From Floridanema aerugineum (GTDB lineage: Bacteria > Cyanobacteriota > Cyanobacteriia > Cyanobacteriales > Aerosakkonemataceae): 64,000 bases of DNA. Positions 53,304 through 61,992 of this stretch are shown one piece after another (the first letter of the stretch is position 1; each line of letters opens with the position of its first letter). Both the position numbers and the translations under genes were made by a program. The stretch covers positions 16,619 through 80,618 of the forward strand of contig NZ_JBHFNQ010000084.1 of NCBI RefSeq assembly GCF_041929345.1, given 5' to 3'. The notes beneath the pieces are model-generated. The model did not search any database and was not told the origin of the DNA. It saw only the letters and a list, made by a program, of their open reading frames with translations.

Positions 53304-54440
53304 ATGAATTTTACTCCTGGTTATTTAGTTTCGCTAATCATTTTTATATCGATATATGCTCTATTTGGCTTAGGGCTAAATTTACAGTGGGGTTTTACTG
53401 GTTTAATTAACTTTGGTCATGTGGCTTTCATGGCGGTGGGAGCTTACACTACTGTATTATTAAGTTTACAAGGAGTACCCCTATTTATTGGTGCTTTGAT
53501 TGGTGCGGCTTTGGCTGCGTTGTTAGGTTTGTTGGTGGGTATATCAACCCTACGATTGCGGGAAGATTATTTGGCAATTGTCACCATTGGTTTATCGGAA
53601 ATGATTCGCTTAATTGTGAATAATCAAGAGTTGCCTGTGGGGAATGGTCAATGGCGATCGGGCGTGTTCGGTTTACAAGGTTTTCCCCTACCTTTTAATA
53701 ATATTACTCTGAATCCGTTGTTACAGTTTTTTTTGGTGGCTGTGCTATCAGTAATTGCTGGGTTAGGTGGCTGGCAATTGTGGCGGTGGATCAAGAAACA
53801 ATTGCAACAGGGAAAGATCCGGGGTTCTAGTCCGATCGCATCTTTAATCATGGGAATTAGTGGGGCAATTTTAGGCTTAGTTGTTTATATTGTGGGTTTA
53901 ATTTCCATACTTGATGCTAATAATTTTACTTACAAAACTGGGTTAATGGTAGTGCTACTGTTGGTTTTAACAGTAGTGTTTTGGGCTTTGGAAAGGTTAG
54001 TAAATGCGCCTTGGGGAAGAGTTTTAAAGGCAATCAGGGAAGATGAACAAGTACCAAGGGCTTTGGGAAAAAATGTGTTTTGGTATAAGTTACAATCGTT
54101 GATGTTGGGTGGTGCGATCGCCGGATTTGCTGGGGCTTTCTACGCTTGGCAATTAGCTACAGTTTACCCAGATAATTTTCAACCCCAAATTACTTTTGAC
54201 GCTTGGACAATTATCATTTTAGGCGGTGCGGGTAATAATTACGGAACTTTGTTAGGGGCAATAATTTTTTGGGCTTATTTTGAAGGAACACGCTTTGTTT
54301 TACCGGGATTACTACCTTTCGATGATGCACGGTTGGGTGCTTTTCGGATTATGGTAATAGGGTTATTATTAATTATTTTAATGATGGTAAGACCGCAAGG
54401 TATTTTAGGTAAAAAGGAGGAATTAACCCTTGGTAAATAA
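53304..54440 (+). CDS. Branched-chain/neutral amino-acid ABC permease (LivM/NatD-like)
   Basis: A 378-residue polytopic membrane protein. The ATG at 53304 (MNFTPGYLVSLIIF) is preferred over a TTG eight codons before. About ten membrane segments and GLNLQWGFTGLINFGHVAF, ARALG-like VPRALGKNVFWYKL match LivM. It probably forms the channel with a LivH partner that is not in this window. It overlaps the next gene by 11 bases. Confidence 0.9.
   Translation: MNFTPGYLVSLIIFISIYALFGLGLNLQWGFTGLINFGHVAFMAVGAYTTVLLSLQGVPLFIGALIGAALAALLGLLVGISTLRLREDYLAIVTIGLSEMIRLIVNNQELPVGNGQWRSGVFGLQGFPLPFNNITLNPLLQFFLVAVLSVIAGLGGWQLWRWIKKQLQQGKIRGSSPIASLIMGISGAILGLVVYIVGLISILDANNFTYKTGLMVVLLLVLTVVFWALERLVNAPWGRVLKAIREDEQVPRALGKNVFWYKLQSLMLGGAIAGFAGAFYAWQLATVYPDNFQPQITFDAWTIIILGGAGNNYGTLLGAIIFWAYFEGTRFVLPGLLPFDDARLGAFRIMVIGLLLIILMMVRPQGILGKKEELTLGK
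54414..54432 (+). promoter_or_regulatory. Strong ribosome site fixing a TTG start
   Basis: AAGGAGG at 54414-54420 lies nine bases before TTG at 54430. No nearby ATG is in frame, so TTG is the start of the LivG-like gene. Confidence 0.75.
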
Positions 54441-55302
54441 TCCATCAGATTCAATTTCAGATATACCTTTGAATGAACCAGAAACGGATATAGAGGATAT
54501 TCTTAAACAGGTAGAAGATGCACCGCCAAGACCTCAAGCAAGTAATAATTTACTGTTATCAGCAAATGGTTTAAGTAAAAGTTTTGGTGGGTTAAAAGCG
54601 GTGGAAAATGCTACTTTGGAAGTGAGTCAAGGTAGTATTACTGGATTAATTGGGCCAAATGGTGCGGGAAAAACGACTTTATTTAATTTAATTTCTAATT
54701 TTATTCGTCCTGATTCGGGGCGGGTAATTTTTGATGGGGAACCAGTAGAAAGTTTACAATCTCATCAAATTGCCCAAATGGGAATGATTCGCACTTTTCA
54801 GGTGGCGCGGGTGCTTTCGCGACTTTCGGTAATGGAAAATATGCTATTAGCGGCGCAAAAACAAACGGGAGAGAAGTTCTGGAATGTGTGGTTTCGTGCC
54901 CATGACGTGAAGCAAGAAGAAAAAGATTTGCGCGAAAGGGCGATCGCTATTTTAGAATCAGTAGGATTAGCCCAGAAAGCAAATGATTATGCTGGTTCTT
55001 TATCGGGTGGACAACGCAAGCTTTTAGAAATGGGAAGGGCGTTAATGTCGCAACCCAAATTAATTTTATTAGATGAACCAGCGGCGGGAGTTAATCCAAC
55101 TTTAATTAATCAGATTTGCGATCGCATTTTAACCTGGAATCGCGAAGGGATGACCTTTTTAATTATTGAGCATAACATGGATGTGATCATGTCTTTGTGC
55201 GATCGGGTTTGGGTATTAGCGGAAGGACGTAATCTCGCTGTGGGAACTCCTGAAGAAATTCAAAACAATTCCCAAGTTTTAGAAGCTTACCTGGGACAAT
55301 AA
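54430..55302 (+). CDS. Branched-chain/neutral amino-acid ABC ATPase (LivG/NatA-like)
   Basis: A 290-residue ABC ATPase. Walker A GPNGAGKTT is at 75-83, then LSGGQRKLLEMGRAL and LILLDEPAAGVNP. The C-terminal tail EEIQNNSQVLEAYLGQ is the LivG signature. A 40-residue acidic and Pro-containing N-terminal extension is unusual. It starts with TTG behind a strong ribosome site and overlaps livM by 11 bases. Confidence 0.92.
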   Translation: MVNNPSDSISDIPLNEPETDIEDILKQVEDAPPRPQASNNLLLSANGLSKSFGGLKAVENATLEVSQGSITGLIGPNGAGKTTLFNLISNFIRPDSGRVIFDGEPVESLQSHQIAQMGMIRTFQVARVLSRLSVMENMLLAAQKQTGEKFWNVWFRAHDVKQEEKDLRERAIAILESVGLAQKANDYAGSLSGGQRKLLEMGRALMSQPKLILLDEPAAGVNPTLINQICDRILTWNREGMTFLIIEHNMDVIMSLCDRVWVLAEGRNLAVGTPEEIQNNSQVLEAYLGQ

Positions 55303-55413
55303 AACTTGTATCATTTCCGACATCTAAATAAAAGTCTTACTCTTAAATTAGACTTAATTCAAGCTTTAGATGTGCGTTGATTTAACGCTGATTTTTTTGG
55401 TGTGAGGTTAATC

Positions 55414-57084
55414 ATGAATAGACTTTTAGGAAACGCCCTACCATTGAGTATTGCTGTACTAATGAATGGTTGGCTAATTTCCAGTATCAGTCAAGCAGCA
55501 GAAATTAGCGAAGATGCAAATTCGCTGGAACAAATTGTTCAATATTCAGAATCATTAAATTCTGCTTCGGAAACAGGGGAAGATTCTGATAGTTCAGAAC
55601 AGGTTACATCTGTTTCTCAATTGCGAGATGTGCAACCTACAGATTGGGCTTTTCAAGCTTTACAATCTTTAGTGGAAAGATATGGTTGTATTGAAGGATA
55701 TCCAGACAGAACTTATCGCGGAAATCGCGCCATGACACGCTATGAATTCGCCGCAGGTTTGAATAGCTGTTTGGATAGAATTCAAGAATTAATCGCCGCT
55801 TTACCTCAAGGAGTGAGTAAAGAAGATTTAGACAGACTGCGAAAATTGCAAGAAGAATTTACCTCTGAATTAGCTAATTTACGCGGTCGTGTGGATGCTT
55901 TAGAAGCAAGAGTAAATAAAGTAGAAGCACAGCAATTTTCCACAACTACTAAACTCGGTGTGGAAGTTATTACTTATATTTCTGATGCTTTTGGGGAAAG
56001 GGCTGATGATGTCAATCAGACTACATTAGGTTATCGGACAAGAATTGATTTTAATACTAGTTTTACCGGAAAAGACCGCTTAAGAACTCGTTTGCAAGCG
56101 ACTAATTTAAGATTGATTAATACTGGGGCAATTTATGGGGGAGTTTTTGGGCCCCCAGAAACAGCAGGAGAAACTGGAGAAACTCGTTTTGTTCCCAGTA
56201 CTTTATCTGGAAACAATAACGTAACAATTAACCAATTGCAATATCGGTTTCCCATTGGTGACAGACTCAAAATCTTTATTGATGCTGCTTCTACAGATCC
56301 CACTTATGTCACTGATACAATTATTCCTTTCATTGATACTGCTACTGGTGCTTTGACTAATTTTGGTCAAGTTAATCCGGTTTATTTTCCGATCGGAAAT
56401 CAAGCAGGAGTTGGGGCTAACGTTTTAATTACTAAAGGCTTAAGTTTAGACTTTGCTTATTTTGGAGAAAGTGGAACTCCCAATTTACCAGGTAATAAAC
56501 AAGGTTGGTTCAATGGTGGTTACAGTGCTTGGGCACAGTTAACTTATCTTGGAGAAAGGTTAAAGTTTGGCTTACTTTATCTCAATTCCTATTCTCCAGA
56601 ATTTGGTGTTGATACTTTAGCGGGTAGCAATGCAGCCAAAGTAATTGGTGCGGGGCCTGTTGTTGGTAATAGTTACGGTTTTCAAGCTAATTACCGCTTT
56701 AGTAAAGGCTTTGAATTAGGCGGCTGGGTAGGTTATACAGCGGCGCGTGCGTTGGATGTAAAAGGTGATGCAGAAGTTTTGAATTATGCTGCAACTTTCG
56801 CTTTTCCAGACTTACTTAAAAAGGGAAATTATGGTGGAATTGTGTTTGGAATGCAGCCGAAATTAATTAGTACTAGTAATGCAGCTTTAGCCGCAGCAAT
56901 TGGTTTACCAGAAGGGCGCAGAAGCGATCGCGACACGGGATTCCACATTGAAGCATTTTACCGCATTCAACTCAATGATTACATCTCCATTACTCCCGGC
57001 TTTTTGTGGCTAACAGCACCTAACCACGACGCACGTAATCCTGATGCCGTAATCGCCGTAATTAGGACTGCTTTTGTATTCTAG
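55414..57084 (+). CDS. SLH-domain carbohydrate-selective (OprB-type) porin
   Basis: A 556-residue outer-membrane protein. A signal peptide ends near SQA. The SLH domain (about 65-115: DVQPTDWAFQALQSLVERYG, then GNRAMTRYEFAAGLN) binds cell-wall polymer. A coiled-coil (about 130-175, ELANLRGRVDALEARVNKVE) precedes the OprB-type beta-barrel that ends in F. Such porins are the main outer-membrane proteins of cyanobacteria; they pass small solutes. It lies between two amino-acid transport systems. Confidence 0.9.
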   Translation: MNRLLGNALPLSIAVLMNGWLISSISQAAEISEDANSLEQIVQYSESLNSASETGEDSDSSEQVTSVSQLRDVQPTDWAFQALQSLVERYGCIEGYPDRTYRGNRAMTRYEFAAGLNSCLDRIQELIAALPQGVSKEDLDRLRKLQEEFTSELANLRGRVDALEARVNKVEAQQFSTTTKLGVEVITYISDAFGERADDVNQTTLGYRTRIDFNTSFTGKDRLRTRLQATNLRLINTGAIYGGVFGPPETAGETGETRFVPSTLSGNNNVTINQLQYRFPIGDRLKIFIDAASTDPTYVTDTIIPFIDTATGALTNFGQVNPVYFPIGNQAGVGANVLITKGLSLDFAYFGESGTPNLPGNKQGWFNGGYSAWAQLTYLGERLKFGLLYLNSYSPEFGVDTLAGSNAAKVIGAGPVVGNSYGFQANYRFSKGFELGGWVGYTAARALDVKGDAEVLNYAATFAFPDLLKKGNYGGIVFGMQPKLISTSNAALAAAIGLPEGRRSDRDTGFHIEAFYRIQLNDYISITPGFLWLTAPNHDARNPDAVIAVIRTAFVF

Positions 57085-57249
57085 TTACAATCAACTGGTA
57101 TCTATCTTTAGATAGATTTGTTCCTAAAAAGTTGTAACTAAAAATACAATAAATCAGATAATAAGCCATATATCATTAAATTCCGATCGAACCGGAAATT
57201 GAAAAAATTGGCTTTTTTTAGGAATAAATAACTAGGAAACTCATAAACC

Positions 57250-59499
57250 ATGTTCAGAAAAAAGTGGTTAATGGCAATTTTATTTATTGCCACATTAGTC
57301 ATATCTCTGATAGTCGGAAACTTGAGAACTGACTATGTAACAGCACAAGACAATGCTGGTAAAAAATTAGTCATGGTGACATCAGCCGACTATCCACCTT
57401 ACCAGTTTCGCAAAACAGATGGCGGAAACAGCGAAATTGTTGGTTTTGATATCGACATTGCCAAATATATTGCTCAAAAATTAGGTTACAAACTGGAAAT
57501 TAGGGATGTAGATTTTAGTGGGATTATTCCCGCTTTGCAGTCAGGAAGGGCAAATTTTGCTATGTCGGGAATGACTCCTACTGCGGAAAGGAAGAAAAAT
57601 GTCGCTTTTTCTGACCTTTACTATGAAGCTAAGAATACCATAGTTTCTCAGAAAACTAGTGACCTGAAAAATCCAGCAGATTTAGCTGGCAAAAAAGTGG
57701 GAGTTGAGTTAGGAACAACTCAAGAAAAAACGGCTAAATCGCTAAAAGATGTCCAAGTAGTAGCATTAAATAGACCAGGAAGTATCATTCAGGAATTAAA
57801 GTCAAAACGCCTGGATGCCGCAATTTTAGAAGACACAGTTGCCAAGGGATATGTTGCTAATAATCCCGAATTAATTTATGAACCAATTCCTACTACTTCT
57901 GAGGAAGCTGGATCGGCGATCGCATTTCCCAAAAATTCACCATTAGTTAACTCTTTTAATCAAGTTCTCCGGGAAATGAAACAAAACGGAGAATTACAAA
58001 AATTGATAACAAAATGGTTTGGGAATAATGGCGAAAAACTTAGCACTTATCAAGCCAACAATGATGTAGCTACCGCAGCAACTCCTAGCAAGATAGCAGT
58101 CGCCCAAAATACCCCAAATGCCCCCAATACTGGGCGGAAATTAATAATGGTAACTTCCGCAGACTATCCACCTTATGAATTTAGAAAAACAGGTGGTGGC
58201 GCTGGAGGTGAAATCATTGGTTTTGATGTTGATATTGCCAAATATATCACCAGAGAATTAGGGTACGAACTGGAAATTAGAGATACAGATTTTAGCGGGA
58301 TTATTCCGGCATTACAATCAGGAAGAGCCAACTTTGCAATGGCAGGGATGACTCCCACTCCCGAACGGCTAAAAAATGTAGATTTTTCTGATATTTACTA
58401 CGAAGCCAAAAATACAATTGTCTCCAAAAAAGGCTCGAATCTGACAACAATTGCGTCTTTAGCTGGCAAAAAAGTCGGTGTACAATTGGGTTCGACACAA
58501 GAGAAATTTGCCAAAGAAAAAATCAAAGGTGCGAAGATAGTTGCTTTGAATAAAACAGGTGATTTAATTCAAGAAATTAAATCTAATCGCATCAATGCGG
58601 CAATTATTGAAGATGCCATTGCTAAGGGATTTATTGCTAATAATCCTGACTTGGAATTTACGACTATTCCTAATAGTTCGGAAGCAGCGGGATCGGCGAT
58701 CGCATTTCCCAAAGGTTCCCCATTAGTGCAGCCATTTAACAAAGTTCTCCAGCAAATGAAACAAAATGGAGAAATTGATGCACTAGTCAAAAAATGGTTT
58801 GAAAACCAAGGCGGAAATCAAGCAGCTGAAGAAGAGAAAAAACCGTCAAGTTTTGAAACAGCTTGGGGTAGCATTCCTTTCATCGCTCAAGGAATAGTAG
58901 TCACATTACAATTTACCCTAATTTCCGCATTCTTCGGATTTCTCTGGGGAATTGTTCTGGCATTGTTTAAAATTTCTACCATCAAACCTTTGAATTTGTT
59001 TGCTAAAGGTTATACTTCTGTATTCAGAGGTACACCACTGCTGCTACAAATCGCATTAGTATATTATGCAACGCCGCAATTAACTGGTTACGATATTCCA
59101 GCATTGTTGGCGGGTGTAATTACCTTCACTCTCAACTCAGGTGCTTATATTTCTGAGACAATTAGAGGAGGGATTCTCGCAGTTGATAAAGGACAAAGAG
59201 AAGCGGCTCTATCTTTAGGAGTGCCTTATCAACCAATGATGAAAGATATTATCCTACCACAGGCAGTGAAAAATATTTTACCTTCCTTGGTAAATGAAAG
59301 TATCGCTCTTTTAAAAGATTCATCTTTGGTATCAACAATTGGTGTGGTGGATGTGCTACGTCGCGCTCAAATTGTAGGTGCAGAAAAATATATCTACTTT
59401 GAACCACTATTAGTAGCTGGTTTAATTTATTACATTTTAGTAATGCTTTTGACTTGGGGAGGTTCTAAACTTGAACGACGATTACAACGTAGCGCTTAG
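57250..59499 (+). CDS. bgtB: BgtB-like fused amino-acid transporter: two substrate-binding domains plus permease
   Basis: A 749-residue polypeptide. A signal/anchor helix (about 8-25) is followed by two tandem SBP_bac_3 domains starting near residues 42 and 300 (both with VTSADYPPY, DFSGIIPALQSGRANFAM and YYEAKNTIVS), then an inner-membrane permease from about 534 (GIVVTLQFTLISAFFGFLWG, EAA loop AALSLGVPYQPMMKDIILP). Cyanobacterial BgtB carries basic amino acids and glutamine; that protein has one binding domain, and this one has two. The two domains are clearly duplicates. It overlaps its ATPase gene. Confidence 0.9.
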   Translation: MFRKKWLMAILFIATLVISLIVGNLRTDYVTAQDNAGKKLVMVTSADYPPYQFRKTDGGNSEIVGFDIDIAKYIAQKLGYKLEIRDVDFSGIIPALQSGRANFAMSGMTPTAERKKNVAFSDLYYEAKNTIVSQKTSDLKNPADLAGKKVGVELGTTQEKTAKSLKDVQVVALNRPGSIIQELKSKRLDAAILEDTVAKGYVANNPELIYEPIPTTSEEAGSAIAFPKNSPLVNSFNQVLREMKQNGELQKLITKWFGNNGEKLSTYQANNDVATAATPSKIAVAQNTPNAPNTGRKLIMVTSADYPPYEFRKTGGGAGGEIIGFDVDIAKYITRELGYELEIRDTDFSGIIPALQSGRANFAMAGMTPTPERLKNVDFSDIYYEAKNTIVSKKGSNLTTIASLAGKKVGVQLGSTQEKFAKEKIKGAKIVALNKTGDLIQEIKSNRINAAIIEDAIAKGFIANNPDLEFTTIPNSSEAAGSAIAFPKGSPLVQPFNKVLQQMKQNGEIDALVKKWFENQGGNQAAEEEKKPSSFETAWGSIPFIAQGIVVTLQFTLISAFFGFLWGIVLALFKISTIKPLNLFAKGYTSVFRGTPLLLQIALVYYATPQLTGYDIPALLAGVITFTLNSGAYISETIRGGILAVDKGQREAALSLGVPYQPMMKDIILPQAVKNILPSLVNESIALLKDSSLVSTIGVVDVLRRAQIVGAEKYIYFEPLLVAGLIYYILVMLLTWGGSKLERRLQRSA
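59456..59473 (+). promoter_or_regulatory. Ribosome site fixing a TTG start inside bgtB
   Basis: GGGGAGG at 59456-59462, eight bases before TTG at 59471. It lies within the end of the upstream gene and implies translational coupling. Confidence 0.7.
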
Positions 59500-60259
59500 A
59501 AAAGACTCTACGGCAGCAAACAAGGAAACAGGATTGGCAATTAAGGTTGAAGATCTGTATAAATCTTTCGGTTCTCTCAACGTTTTGCAAGGGATTTCGA
59601 CTGAGATTAATAAAGGGCAAGTAGTTGCTTTAATCGGTCCTTCTGGATCGGGAAAATCTACCTTTTTGCGGTGTATGAATTTACTGGAAACACCAACTTC
59701 CGGCAAGGTTTTTATTGATGGGGTAGAAATTACTTCGCGAAAAACCGACATTATGAAAGTGCGGCAAAATGTCGGGATGGTGTTTCAACACTTTAATCTT
59801 TTCCCTCACATGACGGTGCTTAAAAATGTGATGTATGCACCGATAAAAGTGAAGCACGTCTCTGAGGAAGAGGCGCGAAAAGTGGGAATGGATTTGTTAA
59901 AAAAAGTGGGTTTAGAAAGTAAGGCAAATGCTTATCCTTCCCAACTTTCGGGAGGACAAAAACAGCGGGTAGCGATCGCACGTTCCCTAGCCATGAAACC
60001 CGATATCATGTTATTTGATGAACCGACATCCGCTCTCGATCCAGAAATGGTAAAAGAGGTTTTGGATGTAATGCAAGACTTAGCAAAATCTGGCATGACA
60101 ATGGCAGTTGTAACTCATGAAATGGGTTTTGCTAAAGAAGTTGCCGATCGCATTTTATTCTTAGATCAAGGAAAACTCGCGGAAGATTCACCCCCGGAAC
60201 TGTTTTTCTCGCAGCCAAAATGCGATCGGGCAAAACAATTTCTCGATAATATTTTGTAA
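59471..60259 (+). CDS. bgtA: Amino-acid ABC transporter ATPase (BgtA-like)
   Basis: A 262-residue polar-amino-acid ABC ATPase. Walker A GPSGSGKST is at 56-64, signature LSGGQKQRVAIARSLAMKP, Walker B IMLFDEPTSALDP, and H-loop VTHEMGFAKEVADRILFLD. It energises the upstream fused permease. A TTG start overlapping that gene by 29 bases is supported by a GGGGAGG site. Confidence 0.93.
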   Translation: MNDDYNVALRKDSTAANKETGLAIKVEDLYKSFGSLNVLQGISTEINKGQVVALIGPSGSGKSTFLRCMNLLETPTSGKVFIDGVEITSRKTDIMKVRQNVGMVFQHFNLFPHMTVLKNVMYAPIKVKHVSEEEARKVGMDLLKKVGLESKANAYPSQLSGGQKQRVAIARSLAMKPDIMLFDEPTSALDPEMVKEVLDVMQDLAKSGMTMAVVTHEMGFAKEVADRILFLDQGKLAEDSPPELFFSQPKCDRAKQFLDNIL

Positions 60260-60268
60260 AGGGGATTC

Positions 60269-60302
60269 AGATCCCCGACAACTTCTGCGAAGTCGGGGAT
60301 CT
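60269..60302. terminator. Hairpin repeat (family D copy 2) between bgtA and cphB
   Basis: AGATCCCCGAC and GTCGGGGATCT arms with an inner CTTC-TGC-GAAG hairpin, between converging genes. Related to 17362-17394. Confidence 0.7.
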
Positions 60303-60311
60303 AGATTTAGT

Positions 60312-61142
60312 TTACGCTGCTGCTGCTTGAAGAATGCGTTCTAAAATTGGTTTTCTATTCTTCAAGTTATAGCGATAACCTTCGGGAAGAATGTGCAATT
60401 TAGCACCACAAAGCGCCATTGCTTCATCCTTTAACAGATTATCTACATTGCTATGACTAATTTCTGCCACATCGACAATTGTTACAGAACCACTGCCAAC
60501 TACTTCTATTACATCTTGATTAACTATTATCGCCGTATCTTCATCAATCCCAAATCCTAAAACAGCAGGTTGCTGTGCTAATGCCGCAATTAAACGTCCT
60601 AAACGTCCCCGTTGGGAAAAATGTTGGTCGATGACAATTCCGGGAAGAAATCCCATTCCGGGACCCATTTCTACCACTTCTGCTCTTGCATTTGTCGTAG
60701 AATCTCCTTCAACAATCATTACATCAGGCATGACTGCTGCACCTGCACTAGTACCCCCAATTACAGCACCTTCAGCGTAACGTTTGTGAATTAAAGCATC
60801 AAGTTCAGTGTCTTTAATGATACTAGTAATTCGCGCTTGATCGCCGCCAGTAAAAAATATACCAGTAGCCTTTTCTACAGCTTCTAAATATGATGATGAG
60901 CTAGCATCATCTCTGGTGACAGTATCAATAATCCGAACGTTTTCTGCCCCAAAACGTTCAAATATTTTTGTATATTGTTCTCCCACTTCTCTGGGTAATT
61001 CTGTCGCTGCGGTCATAATAACAACGTTAGCTTTAGTACCTCCCGAACGGCGCACAAATTCCCGGAGTACCCTACAATCGCCTTCTCTATCTTCCGCACC
61101 ACCAATAATTATTAACTGTCCAGACCCTTGATTGTCAGCCAT
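60312..61142 (-). CDS. cphB: Cyanophycinase
   Basis: A 276-residue serine exopeptidase of family S51. The nucleophile S132 is in VIGGTSAGAAVMPD, the residue number known from Synechocystis CphB; D172 and H174 are in IDQHFSQRGR. FFTGGDQARITS supports the fold. It cleaves cyanophycin into beta-aspartyl-arginine. It stands between an arginine-type transporter and a CphA2-like gene. Confidence 0.95.
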   Translation of the reverse strand: MADNQGSGQLIIIGGAEDREGDCRVLREFVRRSGGTKANVVIMTAATELPREVGEQYTKIFERFGAENVRIIDTVTRDDASSSSYLEAVEKATGIFFTGGDQARITSIIKDTELDALIHKRYAEGAVIGGTSAGAAVMPDVMIVEGDSTTNARAEVVEMGPGMGFLPGIVIDQHFSQRGRLGRLIAALAQQPAVLGFGIDEDTAIIVNQDVIEVVGSGSVTIVDVAEISHSNVDNLLKDEAMALCGAKLHILPEGYRYNLKNRKPILERILQAAAA

Positions 61143-61438
61143 ATAAACTCGCTTTTTTAATTCCGTTTATTACCTAAATTTGAGTAAAACATATTGAACT
61201 CTTAATTTTAAACAGCCATTTGGTAGATATTTATACTGAATAAAATTGAAAAATGTGATGTCATATAATCCCAAATGTTTATACTTTGGGAGTGATTAAC
61301 AGTTGCCGAAAAAGATGTAAAATATTGTCAAGCAATTGGCGAATAATATTAATTTCTGGTAAAACAAAAGCTCCCGATTCCAGAGGTGAATCAGGAGAAA
61401 CTTTCTTTAGATTTGTTGCTTGATGTTAGCAACAGTTC
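61143..61438. other. Intergenic region between cphB and a small gene
   Basis: AT-rich DNA with no gene or convincing hairpin; it should contain the cphB promoter. Confidence 0.5.
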
Positions 61439-61642
61439 CTAACGTGACTTTTGGATTAATTTGCTTAAAAAAGAACGTGCCTTTTCTAATGGGAGATGTC
61501 TAGGTTTACCTTGGTAAACAATTTGGTATTCATCACTATATTCCCCATCTCCATAACCCGAAATCAGGTTGAGGTGAAAAGCGTTTTCCGCTAATTGATG
61601 AACTTCTTCTCTGAGAGTTAGAGGAGTTTTGGTGACAGTCAT
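61439..61642 (-). CDS. Small conserved hypothetical protein
   Basis: A 67-residue protein (REEVHQLAENAFHLNLISGY, then YSDEYQIVYQGKPRHLPLEK). AGGAGG lies about seven bases before the ATG at 61642, which supports expression. No motif is recognised. It sits between cphB and the CphA2-like gene. Confidence 0.7.
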   Translation of the reverse strand: MTVTKTPLTLREEVHQLAENAFHLNLISGYGDGEYSDEYQIVYQGKPRHLPLEKARSFLSKLIQKSR

Positions 61643-61992
61643 TTTACTGTCCTCCTAAAATGTGTTCTTATTTACAATTTAATTTAGGGCGTTGTGTTAT
61701 CAAAGACATCTTTCTCAAGGGGTAGGTTATCAGCCAGAGTTTATCAGTATTTTGTAGGAAGTAAAAAATCAAATCATTCTAAATGTTGAAATAAAGAATA
61801 ATTTATAAAACAATTTTCACAGCAAAAAACAATAGCTGTTGGATAGATTAGAGAATACTAACTATAGATAGAAGAAAATCTCGCCAAAACGAACTAACGT
61901 AGATTGGTGCGAAAAGCTTAGAGTGAGCGAAGATTTTAGGTAATTCCAGTAGCGATCGCTCTGATTAAGGCATTCTACCAAAGGAGATAGTG
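61643..61992. other. Divergent regulatory region upstream of the CphA2-like gene
   Basis: AT-rich DNA between divergent genes; GGAG at 61983-61986 is the ribosome site of the following gene. No clear NtcA site (GTA-N8-TAC) was found by eye. A HIP1-type GCGATCGC lies near 61953. Confidence 0.5.
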
